Below are positions 1 through 8,770 of a stretch of DNA of 13,398 bases, piece by piece. Each line of letters starts with the position of its first letter. Positions within the stretch are counted from its first letter, which is position 1. The position numbers and the translations under genes were made by a program. The stretch comes from Tulasnella sp. 424 (taxonomy: Eukaryota > Basidiomycota > Agaricomycetes > Cantharellales > Tulasnellaceae): NCBI GenBank assembly GCA_019633425.1, contig WSUB01000397.1:1-13398 (forward strand), written 5' to 3'. Below the pieces are notes generated by a model. It had not been told where the DNA came from. It did not search any database and saw nothing but the letters and a program-made list of their open reading frames with translations.

Positions 1-8
1 GCAAATAA

Positions 9-2414
9 AGCCATCGCGAGATAGCATTTTTCATTTTTGATGTGGAGACCTGGTCCAAGCTACGCTGTGGCCAGGAACAATCTTTCTTACACCTCTTCAT
101 CATCCGTTCTGCAGCCTTCATAACTCACGCCAACAATCCAAATGCCTTGAGACAGCGACCCGAACTGCAAAGCAGCCCGAGTACAATCCTGGATCCCCGG
201 GAAGCAACAAGCAAAGCATATCCCGCTGCCGAGGGCGGGAATGACATTGGCAAGCAGATCGGCCTATCAGACCTGCCGACCATCGGATTTGCTGCACTCA
301 AGTGGAAGACGGAAAGGGCAGGAACTCGAATAGATGACTCGCCAGGCAAACTTTCTCGCAGACACCGAAAAAATATCGGTCAGTACATTCAATATAGCCT
401 CCTTGCCATTCACAGAAGATGAAGCAGCTGACGGGGCTTTGATGGCGTCTATGATATGCTTTAAAACAGTCTGCTTACGCTCGTTCAGCGCCATCTGAAG
501 TGGAGGAGACCGAACCAGGCCCTTTGAAGTCGCGGCTGTGCCCATTCCTGAAATCGAGATCATGGAGGAAGTCCCTGCCGAAGAGCTTCCCCCGCTCCTT
601 CACCGGCTCCTCCGGAACAACGCCAAGTGGAGGACGCACCCGCCGATACCTTTGAAGTCGAGGCACCCATTCATGAAATCGAGACTATGGAGGACACTCC
701 TACCGAAGAGCCGCCTCGCGCTCCTTCAGCCCAGGCTCAAGTGGAGGAGGCACCTGTCAACATCTTTGTGGCCGAGCCTCTACTTACTGGAATTGTGAAT
801 CTGAAGGAAACGTTTACCGAAGAACTTCCCATGTCCGCCTCCCCAGCTCCTACGGCAGTTGCACCGCCAACTCCAACAACTCTCGTCGTTCCAAATAAAG
901 GAGAACCGCGTCCGAGAAAGTCCATCCACCCAAGAGCCGCTATCAAACTTCGCCCAAGTCGACCGAAAAAGGACAGAACGAGGCGTGTTGTGAGTTTTTT
1001 ACCTTGGACCTTTTGTTCGTTCGGTATACACATTTGCCTCATGTTTCCAAAACCCCCCTCTCTAGAGCATCGTCCACGATGGAGTTGAACGCGTCGTCAA
1101 GTCTAGGGATATCCGGCGGCTGAACATATTGACCAATTCCCTGTCAGCAACGTGTTATCGCGCTCTGCAGGGTCGTCGGAAGATTGCTTCTTCTATTTGG
1201 TCGCTTCTGTCGAGGACGCTATTCTGGGAAGCCGGTCCGCTCCGAAGAGTCCGTTAAACAACGTCACTGTGGACCAGCTTGGTTCGCCTATGAAGCAGGC
1301 AAGGAGCGACAAGACCGTCGAGCATCATCCTCGGGGAAGCACTACCCACGACACCAACATATCGGCTTCGGTGATCACGGCTCTCAATTTACACCTCCCA
1401 TTCCTCTCTCTCCTGTCGAAGCGAGGAATACCGGAACGGTATGGAACCTCACAGACCTTCTGTGTCCCAAAGACCCACGAACCGACATCTACCAACACCA
1501 CGAGCGGCGACCCTCACCCAACTCGAACCGACCAGTCGGCTGATCCCATCTTCTTTTACTGGGATCTTATGGTGCTCACAAGCAACGGCTTACTCTGCCC
1601 TTCAGTACCCTGCGGGAAGGCGTTGGAGGCCCGTCCGGGTGCAACCAGACGATGCGGATGTTGCGTTCTGGATAATCGGAGCACGATACCGGTGTAACGA
1701 CTGCACAGGACAACAAAGGAAGGACAGGCCGAAAGCGGACCCCAGCTACGTTGCTTGGGACGAGAGGATCATGTCCCAGCTTCCGGACGCCTCTCGAAAG
1801 GAGTTCCCGGCGGTCGAGATGAGGCAATAGTTCGTTGTCGCTGAAGCTCATGTGAGTTGTTTCTCTTGAGGTTGGAGTGTTACGTAACGCTGCCTTTCCT
1901 GACAATCAACAACTTGCAGAGGACGTTAAGACAATGGGCAGATCCTCGTCCGGCGAAAAGTTCGGAGCTCCTTGCGCTGTCTCGAAAATGGCTCCTCCCA
2001 GATTCGACGACTCTGGATGGATTCTCTAACGCGCCTCAGGACATTGTGCCAGCGCCCGGCTCACCCCTCGCAGAAATCCACGCCACCGACCCCGCTCCTC
2101 TCCCAACGCCAGGTTCCCCGAAACGAAGCTGCGGCAAGTGTCTACAAGCCGCTTGCAAAGGGAACCGAACCATTGACCTGTGCGCCAATGCCTGCAGCGG
2201 TTGCAAACGATTCTCGTGTGCCAAGGCTCATCGTGAGGGCCGGAACGTCTGCTTGGAGAGTGGTCCGGAGGTCCAGTCGCCCAGCCCACCAAAACCCTGG
2301 TTGACAGACTTGGAGAATTGGCCTCGGAGAGACAGAAATAGGGAGATCAATAATCGCGGAACTGAAGAAGAGAAAGAGGAAAAGAGCGTTGAAGAAGTCT
2401 TAGGACTGATTTAA
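9..2414 (+). pseudogene. Copy A: decayed AT-hook/zinc-ribbon/Cys7 family gene (DUF6729-like)
   Basis: This is a degenerate paralogue of the gene at 10300-13398. Predicted exons are 9 (or an upstream start)-378, 489-989, 1066-1851 and 1920-2414. They are separated by introns 379-488, 990-1065 and 1852-1919, at positions equivalent to those of copy C. Exon 1 carries a GFAALKWK-type segment like GRITLKRK in C. Exon 3 starts with DGVERVVKSRDIRRL (C: DGVESMVRSRDLKRL) and keeps FFYWD, CPSVPC (Cys at 1596 and 1611), RYRCNDC (Cys at 1693 and 1702), YVAWDERI and EFPAV. Exon 4 keeps all seven cysteines of the C-terminal cluster (2130-2219) and ends in EEVLGLI-stop. The breaks are frameshifts within 500-620, a stop at 1255 with the homologous text continuing in another frame, a 26-base deletion near 1628 relative to copy B, and a TAG at 1828 where B has CAG. 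The homology to C is seen directly. The pseudogene call is inferred from these breaks. Confidence 0.75.
498..855 (+). repeat. Three degenerate direct repeats in exon 2 of copy A
   Basis: Three consecutive segments begin with AAGTGGAGGA at 498, 625 and 739. Each encodes an acidic unit of about 38-42 residues of the type QVE(E/D)AP...FEVEAPI.EIE.ME(D/E).P.EE.P.APS. Units 2 and 3 are 114 bases apart, which is 38 codons and in frame. Units 1 and 2 are 127 bases apart, so unit 1 is out of frame and contains at least two compensating shifts. The long copy C has a Pro/Ser/Glu-rich but non-repeated segment at this place, so the tandem expansion is particular to A. Confidence 0.65.
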
Positions 2415-2560
2415 GCACAACCGTCTGGAAGGGATCCGGAAAGGGATCGTCAAAGGCCGCTGGAAATCATAGCGGCATATTATTGAAATTTAATGTAGGG
2501 GTACCTATTCTGTATTCTATTCTGTTACATGTAGGATTCGTAGTTACGTCGTAAATCCGA
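1420..2560 (+). repeat. Direct repeat shared by copies A and B (member 1)
   Basis: This block matches 8765-9920 closely over its length, including the intron (1852-1919 against 9227-9288) and about 150 bases after the reading frame. The shared tail contains a GCGGCATAT motif, ATTGAAATT and a TATTCTGTAT motif. The similarity stops close to the end of the convergent TPR gene at 2568. A and B are therefore each other's closest relatives in this window and share a 3' end that C may not have. Confidence 0.8.
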
Positions 2561-2567
2561 GCTCGCT
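2415..2567. other. Shared 3' flank between copy A and the kinase-TPR gene
   Basis: There is no gene here. The stretch is the 3' flank of copy A, also found after copy B, and presumably carries 3' untranslated sequence for both convergent genes. The two reading frames stop only 153 bases apart (2414 on plus, 2568 on minus). No clear hairpin terminator is seen, and none is expected in a eukaryote. Confidence 0.5.
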
Positions 2568-5567
2568 TTACCCGCTTCGAAGCCTACGCAATTGGCTGAG
2601 TCTCCCCTCCACGTCGTCTCCACGGAATCGGTCGTCGAAGGTGTCGTCGGGAAGGATTTGCAAGACCTCTTCGTAGAGCTCGATGGCCTCGGTATACTCC
2701 TTCCGAGCTTGATGCACTTGAGCGAGACCGAACAGAGCGTCGGCTTTGCCTCTCTTGTCCCTGCTAGAGGGGTGGATTTTCAGTGCCTCGGAGTAGAGCT
2801 TGATGGCCTTTCTGTACTCCTTTCGAGCTTGGTGCACTCGAGCGAGACCTGACAGAGCGTCGGCTCTGCCTCGCTTGTCGCCGATGTCGGTACTGATTTG
2901 CAGCGCCTCAGTGCAGAGCTTGATGGCCTCGCTGTACTCCTCTCGTCCTTCATGCCCCCGAGCGAGACCTGACAGAGCGCCGGCTCTGCCTCGCTTGTCG
3001 CCAATGTCGGTACTGATTTGCAGCGCCTCGGAGTAGAGTTTGATGGCCTCGCTGTACTCTTCTTGAGCTTGATGCACCCTAGCGAGATCTGACAGAGCGT
3101 CGGCTTCGCCCCGCCTGTCGCCGGTGTCGAGACGGATCTGCAGGGCCTCGGAGTAGAGCTTGATGGCCTTGCTGTACTCCTTTCGAGCTTGATGCTCTTG
3201 AGCGAGACCCGACAGAGCGTCGGCTTTGCCTTGCCTGTCGCCTGCGTTGGGACGGATTTGCAGCGCCTCGGAGTAGAGCTTGATGACTTCGCTGTACCCC
3301 ATTCGAGCTTGATCCTCTTGAGCCAGACCCGACAGAGCGTCGGCTTTGCCTTGCATGTCATCGATGTTGGGGCGGATTTGCAGCGCCTCAGAGTAAAACG
3401 CGATGGCCTCCCTGTACTCCCGTCGAGCCTGGTGCTCCTGAGCGAAACCCGACAGAGCGGAGGCTCTACCTTGCCTGTTGCCGATGTCGGCACGGACTTG
3501 CAGCGTCTCCGAGTCGAGGCCGATGGTGTCGCTGCACTCTCGAACCGGATCCACCTTTGCGAGACTTGATAGAGCGTCGACTATGCCCTGCCTGTCGCCA
3601 ATGTCGGTACATATCTGCAAGACCTCGCAGTAGAGTATCGTAGCCCTGCTGGAGTCCTCTCGAAGCCGATACGCCTCAGCGAGACCCCACAGAGCGGAGG
3701 CCCTGCCTGACCCGTCCCCCATATCGATATGGATTTTCAGCACCTCGGAGTAGAGCTTAATGGCCTTGTCGTACTCCTTTTGAACCAGATGCAGCTCAGC
3801 GCGACAATGCAGAGCGCTGGCTTGGCCTGGCCTGTCACCGATCCTGGTATAGATCCGCCCAGCCGCGCTGAAGCACACAAGCGCCAACGCAGCGTCACCA
3901 GAATTCCGCTCTCTCCGTCCCTCCTGCATCAGAGTTTCATAGTCTGTGTTGAGGGACACTGTATCTATTTCGCCTGGATTGACCTTCGGCTATATCGTAA
4001 TCGGTCAATTGGCGTTCCACGAACTAAAAACCGGTATCACTCGCCATTTTACTGATGGCATTTAAACAGGCAGCAGCCGTCGGTCTCGCGCGAGGATTGA
4101 GGTTCCAACACTTGGTCATAAGGGAGCAAAGGTTCTGAAAGAACGCCACGTCTGCATGCTTATTAATGGATGGAAGATCTCCTTTGATGACGGATTCGAT
4201 AACAACGGTGTCCGTCTGGACATCTTGAAACGGGATGGAATCGGTTAAAACCTTTTTTCGGGGCGAATTTGTGAGCTTCGAATACCCATTGGATTTCGAA
4301 TTCGGCGGTTTACCTCATAAGCTATCCATCCCCAAGCCCATATATCGCTCCAGAGGCTCATTAGGTCTTCAGTCAGCAGCTCTGGAGCAGCCCACCGAAG
4401 GGTGTATATATTCCCTGTAAGGGTAATGGTTTTACTGAGGGTGGAGAATTTCGCTTGGATCAGCTGTTGCTGGTTTGGGACGACGACCGCCGGTTGTCTG
4501 TTGAGATCTTGTTCTGTCAGGCGACGAGCAGAGCCAAAGTCGATAATCACTGCGACGTGGTCCGAGTTTACTAGTACATTGAACTGCATCGTTCAGGACT
4601 AAGATTGTCAAGCGTATTATTATCATCGCACTTCTGGAGCTTACCGACTTGAGGTCACCGTGGCATATGGGGGGTTCTTGGCTATGGAGGTATTTCAATC
4701 CACTCGCTACATCGTTGAGCTAGAATGCAGATTCTCAGAATCTGTTTGACAAGGAGTCTTTTGGTCTGACCAAGGAGATCCGCTCCAAAACTCCGCAATT
4801 TTGTAACGCGACAAACTCTTTCAAATTGCCATTGTCCGCCCAAGGGAATACCAGCCAGATTATATCCTTGGATATATCTTCAACGAACCCTTCGAGCTCA
4901 GCGATGTTTGGATGAGATAGTTCGACTAGGATTTCCGTTTCTCTGAGTGCCAACTGGAAAAGCTTAGCTCCTGATGAAACCTGTACGGAACCAAACGGAG
5001 CATACTTACTCCCAGTACTCGCTCTGGATCTTTATTATCTCCCATCCTCGCTTTCTTTACTGCTACGAACTTTCGGATCGAGGTTCGGAATTAGTTCAAC
5101 GGTTATTCAAAAGAAGCGAAGAAATCGATCACGACCGACATTTCCCCACCAAAGCTCGTCGATCTTCCCTTCGTCGTCTCGCCGGTGGTCCGCGGCCCTT
5201 CGAGTATGGTCATCGGACTCGGGGGATTGGCGGCATGACTGCAGAGCTTCCTTCGAGTTGTAGGACTTTGCCCAACACCACCCGTAGCCGATCCTGGCGG
5301 ACAGAAAGGCTTTTGATACCGTGGCATTCCCTCCATGGAACTCGCGGGCGCCTTCGGGGGATTTAATCGAGTCGGGACGAATTCGCCATTTCTCGAGCTT
5401 CTCCATTCTCGCCCTCTACGAGCGATTTAATTCGGTGAGTCCTTCAAACTAAGGTAACCTCAGAGGCGACGCACCAACTTGGCGCCTAGCTTGAATTCAC
5501 TGGGAAGACCACTTGGGTCGGATCCGGCCGAACGAGGAATGTGGGCAGAGTCCCTTTCGTCTTCCAT
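2568..5567 (-). CDS. Protein kinase-TPR fusion protein, multi-exon
   Basis: My spliced model on the minus strand is 5567-5475, 5415 to about 5110, about 5069-5010, 4953-4771, 4719-4645, 4583-4314, 4251-4041 and 3973-2568, roughly 865 residues. ATG at 5567 gives 31 codons that join in phase to an exon reading RARMEKLEKWRIRPDSI. The kinase landmarks come in order: HGGNATV nucleotide loop (about 5334), VAVKK lysine (5057), ALRETEIL helix C, LVFPWADNGNL hinge, HGDLKS catalytic loop (4662-4645), DFG (4541), WAAPE (4388), SDIWAWGW and CW..NPRARPTA. All later junctions keep phase. The last exon is ten TPR units. HGD replaces HRD, so it is a non-RD kinase. The weak point is the exon 2-3 junction (5110-5069), where I find no canonical donor in phase: an unrecognised intron or a frameshift. 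It probably phosphorylates Ser/Thr and uses the TPR solenoid for partner binding (family knowledge and inference). A pseudogene is the alternative. Confidence 0.72.
2625..3821 (-). repeat. 120-bp tandem array encoding ten TPR units
   Basis: Ten consecutive 40-residue units (one has 39) follow the pattern ADALSGLA..HQAR.EYS.AIKLYSEALQI..D.GD.RG.. Because the unit is exactly 120 bases, the same DNA words recur every 120 bases, for example GAGTAGAGCTTGATGGC. The units between about 2700 and 3460 are the most alike. The units nearest the kinase (3464-3821) are more diverged, and one there lacks a codon. This suggests recent duplication or gene conversion in the distal part. The pattern is the TPR helix-turn-helix (Gly/Ala at positions 8 and 20, Pro-poor in this version). 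Confidence 0.9.
4041..5340 (-). other. Kinase domain of the kinase-TPR gene with five confidently placed introns
   Basis: Introns inside the kinase part are 4954-5009 (GTAAGT to CCAG), 4720-4770 (GTCAGA to CTAG), 4584-4644 (GTAAGC to GCAG), 4252-4313 (GTAAAC to AAAG) and, at the join to the TPR exon, 3974-4040 (GTGATA to CCAG). Each joins exons in phase and restores a kinase motif. For example, LKS|FNVLVNSD rebuilds the catalytic loop with its metal-binding Asn, and AYE|VLTDSIPFQD rebuilds the segment after helix F. The last intron is the least certain, because its donor is weak, but without it the frame stops at 4024. Confidence 0.7.
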
Positions 5568-5700
5568 CGAGAGTTTAGGGGGGAAAAGTGGGTGATACTA
5601 TGGGTTGATGGTCAGCTATGAGTGGGTGTCCGGAGCCTGGGGAGGTAGGGGGAGGCAAGAAGAGGTTTCACGGAGGAAGAGGATGTAAATCAGCGGGTCT
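5568..5700 (-). promoter_or_regulatory. Pyrimidine-rich leader upstream of the kinase-TPR gene
   Basis: Read on the minus strand, the 130 bases before the ATG at 5567 are strongly C/T-rich, with runs such as CTTCTTGCCTCCCCCTACC and a CTTTTCCCCCC tract about 20 bases before the start. Pyrimidine-rich tracts just upstream of the start are common core-promoter features of highly expressed genes in filamentous fungi. There is no clear TATA box. This rests on composition only. Confidence 0.35.
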
Positions 5701-6636
5701 TAAGAGGCGTCCGGGGTGCTCATGGCATCGTACCTCGCGGTGTGCCTCGAGGCAAGGATTCTAGCGGGTGGCCCTGCACGCGTTCCAAGCTTCGCTTTGG
5801 AGTTTTCCAATGGAATGTTCCTTGCAAGTCTAGGCGACGAAGTTGAGGTCTTGTCGCAATAACCATCTCGAACAATCCGGTGCGGCACGACAAAGCGATC
5901 CACAGCACCAGGCTATTGGGGTTGGAGTCGGCTGCGAGGAAGAGCGGGCTAAGCTTGAGCAAGGAAGCTGAACGGAACATTGTGGTTGAAGGCTTGTCAC
6001 GGCGGTCGAGTTGTGCCTTGGAGGGTTTGTCACGCGTCACACGGTGGCCGGCTTTGAAGGTTGCGAGTTCTCGGGCGCTTGGGTGCGAAGGATCCTTATC
6101 TGTCGCGCCGAGATGCTGGCCATTGTCATTACTCGCGCCCAAGTAGGAGAAAACATCCCAGAGCTTGCTTCTGGAGCTGCAATTGTCTCCTTACACCGGG
6201 TTAGGGGCCTGAGATAGCCTGCAGGCAGCGTTGGTCGAGGCGTTAGATCTGGCTAGAATCGGATGGATGGCGATACGTGTTCCTATGATACATCGATTGG
6301 CAAAGCGGGCAGTGGTGTTGCATGTGTCGTTGGATGTGTGGTCGTCTTTGGCACGACCCGAAGGCTCGGCTCTATTGGTTCGGTCCTTCGCTGCATAATG
6401 TCGCACAAGGGGAGGTCGGTAATGTCCGGAATCCGAACACGCGGCGGATGTGTAGAAAATGACCGCCCGTGTCCTGTACATGCTTGAATTCGGAGGCCGC
6501 GGCCGATTAGGACATTTCAAGCAGGGAATGATCGCATCGTGTTTCGGTTTTGGAAGCATCCCGATCGTGGTCTGCGGTTTCTCACACATTGCCGCCGAGT
6601 TCATGCCTGGTTTTGCGCTGATGTTGGGATGGATTT
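5701..6636. other. Unassigned region, no supported gene
   Basis: This stretch holds several overlapping open frames on both strands. The longest are 140 codons on minus at 5720-6142 and 137 codons on minus at 6191-6604. None shows a motif I know, a consistent chain of introns, or similarity to the other features. The frames on opposite strands overlap heavily, which is typical of GC-neutral non-coding sequence. It may be intergenic DNA or an old, unrecognisable element remnant. Confidence 0.4.
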
Positions 6637-6847
6637 ACAGCCTCAGACTTGAGTCGATTTACTTTGAATACGCTGACAAGGATTGGGCGGCAGGCCTAGG
6701 CACCCAGGACGGGCCAAACAAACAAATGACCACAGTTGGAATTTGAACCGCCGCCCAAGGTCGACCACTCCGAGGACCGTTCTCCTCCCCTCCCTCCGAT
6801 GCACTGCACGCCAGGAACGACAGGTACTCCAATGAATAACTGGCATC
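6637..6847. repeat. Direct repeat R1
   Basis: R1 matches R2 (9907-10106) in the same orientation. Shared words in order include GCTGACA.GGATTGG, CCAAACAAA.AAATGA, TTTGAA, CCGAGGACCG, TCTCCTCCCCTCC and TACTCCAATGAAT.ACTG.CAT, with small indels between them. R1 lies upstream of copy D and R2 upstream of copy C, and together they flank the D-B block. It could be the 5' flank duplicated with the gene, or a dispersed repeat. Confidence 0.75.
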
Positions 6848-7269
6848 AACCGCACTCGGCAATGATCCCTCCTTCGATGGCAGCAAGCTCACAGCCCGCG
6901 CGGTTTCAAACTAATCTCGCAGTTCACGCATTGGACACCAGCGGTCAAGACAAAGCCGCGAATTACTACGATTAAATCGTGGAAAGCACTCCTAGAGTCC
7001 AATATGGTGTGCCTGTTATGTACGGCGGACGATTCAAAGTCCCATTCGTCTCCAACTCCCTCAAATAAAGTTCGCCTACCAGTACGTACCCGTTCGTCCC
7101 ACCGCTGTCGCAAACTTAGCAACGCACCAGGACTGCTCCACAAGCGCAGGCACCCCACCTCCAGGGACAATATGAGTAGGGAGCCGAAAGCTCTGCCTGG
7201 TCCGCCTTGGAAGAAAACTTGACTGTCAGACGAGTCCGATTCTTCTAGAGATGCAGTGAGTTCGGAGTT
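6848..7269. other. Stretch between R1 and copy D, no supported gene
   Basis: By position this should correspond to the 5' flank and first exon of copy D, because R2 lies about 190 bases before the start of copy C. I find an ATG at 6877 followed by a short Ala/Ser-rich frame (MAASSQPARF) that is loosely like the N-terminus of C (MAPTSRSTGA). I cannot follow the alignment further. A 188-codon open frame on the minus strand (6889-7455) has no recognisable content. Confidence 0.3.
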
Positions 7270-7270
7270 C

Positions 7271-7320
7271 TCTCTATATATCTTCATTCTCACCCCTTCC
7301 TCACTCGTTGTCTGCTTTTT
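7271..7320 (+). promoter_or_regulatory. Possible core promoter of copy D or an unrelated gene
   Basis: TATATAT at 7275-7281 is followed by a C/T-rich run (ATTCTCACCCCTTCCTCACT). The next ATG is at 7338. The arrangement is typical of fungal core promoters, but the frame from that ATG is short (stop after about 25 codons), so any transcript is probably not productive. Confidence 0.3.
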
Positions 7321-7378
7321 GCTTTGAGAGCAACTCGATGCTTTTCTTTCAACTGGCAAAGCCGTCGTTGCAATTTCG

Positions 7379-8770
7379 GTGTCAACACCTTCATTGGCTC
7401 TTCCGGATCTAGGACCCCTAGGACCGTTCACCCTTCTAGACGTTGCAGAAACCATCCGACGAGCGCTCGATGCCTTTGTGGTAGCTGGACGTTCTCAGCC
7501 AGAGTTTTACGCAATCTGCCTGTCACAACTGGACGGGACCCCAACGGATGTGGCGAAACCCAGGCCCTCTCGAGGAATCGTCTCCCGCTGTCAAGGCTCC
7601 ACCCCACCCTCCTCCAGTTTCCCTGCCGAATTCAGTGTCATCATCGTCCCAGCCGGCCCATTCTTCGTCTGAGGTCTCTTCCGCGGACTAGTTACTTGCA
7701 CCTTCCCTTCGAATCCCGTCTTAAGCCACGCAGTCTCAGGACGCAGTACGTGCTATATTGCTGTTCATTTGAGTGCATTCTAATTGCCGTTCCTTAGAGC
7801 ATGAATAACGGTCCGACACCTCCAGCGTCCGAACGAATTGCTGAGCCGGTCGCGTCCCACTTCCCACAACTCGAAGGAGGTTCTGAAAATGCAAGCTCCG
7901 TTCCCCCCAAAGGGCTTTTGACGCGCTCAAAGCACATCGCCCACTCCTAGCGAGACGATCTGAATCCGGCATTTCGTAGTTGTACGAAACCTTGGGCTCG
8001 TTTTGGTTGCCTCGTAAGAGCAACTTTTTCGTGCTCATGGGCGCGTCTACTGCGTCCGAAAACGCTTCGACCACATCTGGAGGGGAAGGCTTATCAAGGA
8101 CCACGCTGAAGCTGTGTAACCCGTCGTTCTTTTCTGGGACTCACTGGCGATCACGCTCGGCGGGATTCGGTGCCCTTCTTTCGGGTGCTGTAAGCCCTTG
8201 AGGAGAGATTCCCTCGTGGACGAACCGAGACGGGTGGTGTTTACGTTGTCGTCGCGAAGAGGAGATGGAGATACAATGTACGACGGTCTCTTTTGGAACA
8301 TTGGAGTTCGATATCGGTGCGGGTGGAAGCGGTGTTAGCTACGACAGTTGGGACACACGTCTCGACTGCTCAAAGCGGAGTTCCCAGCACTGGAGCGGGT
8401 TGTCAACCTATCGCGTTGTCCCGTGCCGTAAGTGATATTGGTCACGCTCGTTCCCTCTTACCTGCGTCTGAACCTCCAAACATCAGGTACTAGCCGAGCG
8501 AGAACTCTGGACTCCAAACCAAAGCCTCCCTCACGACTGATGTCCACCGTCACCTTTTCACGTGTTCCAGCAGTGACGTCTCCGCTCCCTGCGCTAGCCT
8601 GGCGGCCCCTGCTGAAAAGACTTCCGACTCCCTCGCCACTTTTCCGCAAATATCATATCAGACTCCAAGTGACGAAAGCAGCTTTTTTCCAGTAAGATCC
8701 CAAACAACTCCTTGGCACGGGCCCCGTCAAGGAGTCAGTTTTCCCCATCTTCCACGAGCGATTCAGGGTA
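7379..8770 (+). pseudogene. Copy D: heavily broken family gene
   Basis: This is a third family copy, recognisable from exon 2 to the start of exon 4. About 7560-7680 encodes a Pro/Ser-rich linker (APPHPPPVSLP) ending in TAG. An intron at 7746-7797 (GTACGT to TTAG) leads to an exon starting AGCATG, as the equivalent exon of A starts AGCATC. Then come LLARRSESGIS-stop-LYETLGSFWLPRKSNFFVLMG (TAG at 7977 where C has CAG), FF-WD with one base deleted near 8133, IRCPSFGCC, RYRCGWKRC-stop (8336) and KAEFPALER. A second intron at 8428-8486 (GTAAGT, branch CTGAAC, TCAG) matches intron 3 of C. The following Ser/Thr/Pro-rich text resembles the C linker and runs into copy B. At least two frame changes and three stops make it non-coding. 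The first exon was not found. Confidence 0.65.

Noticed and set aside
2780..3493. 237-codon minus-strand frame inside the TPR array
   Set aside because: It is the shifted reading of the 120-base repeats; a repeat unit divisible by three keeps all frames open.
2625..3821. Regular 120-base repeats as a CRISPR-like array or minisatellite
   Set aside because: The repeats are in frame on the minus strand, encode TPR motifs and have no unique spacers.
5720..6142. 140-codon minus-strand open frame as a gene
   Set aside because: Composition is unremarkable, no motif is recognised, and long frames overlap it on the other strand. It is reported only as part of an unassigned stretch.
6889..7455. 188-codon minus-strand open frame as a gene
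   Set aside because: No known motif, no intron context, and it overlaps the region expected to hold the 5' part of copy D on the plus strand.
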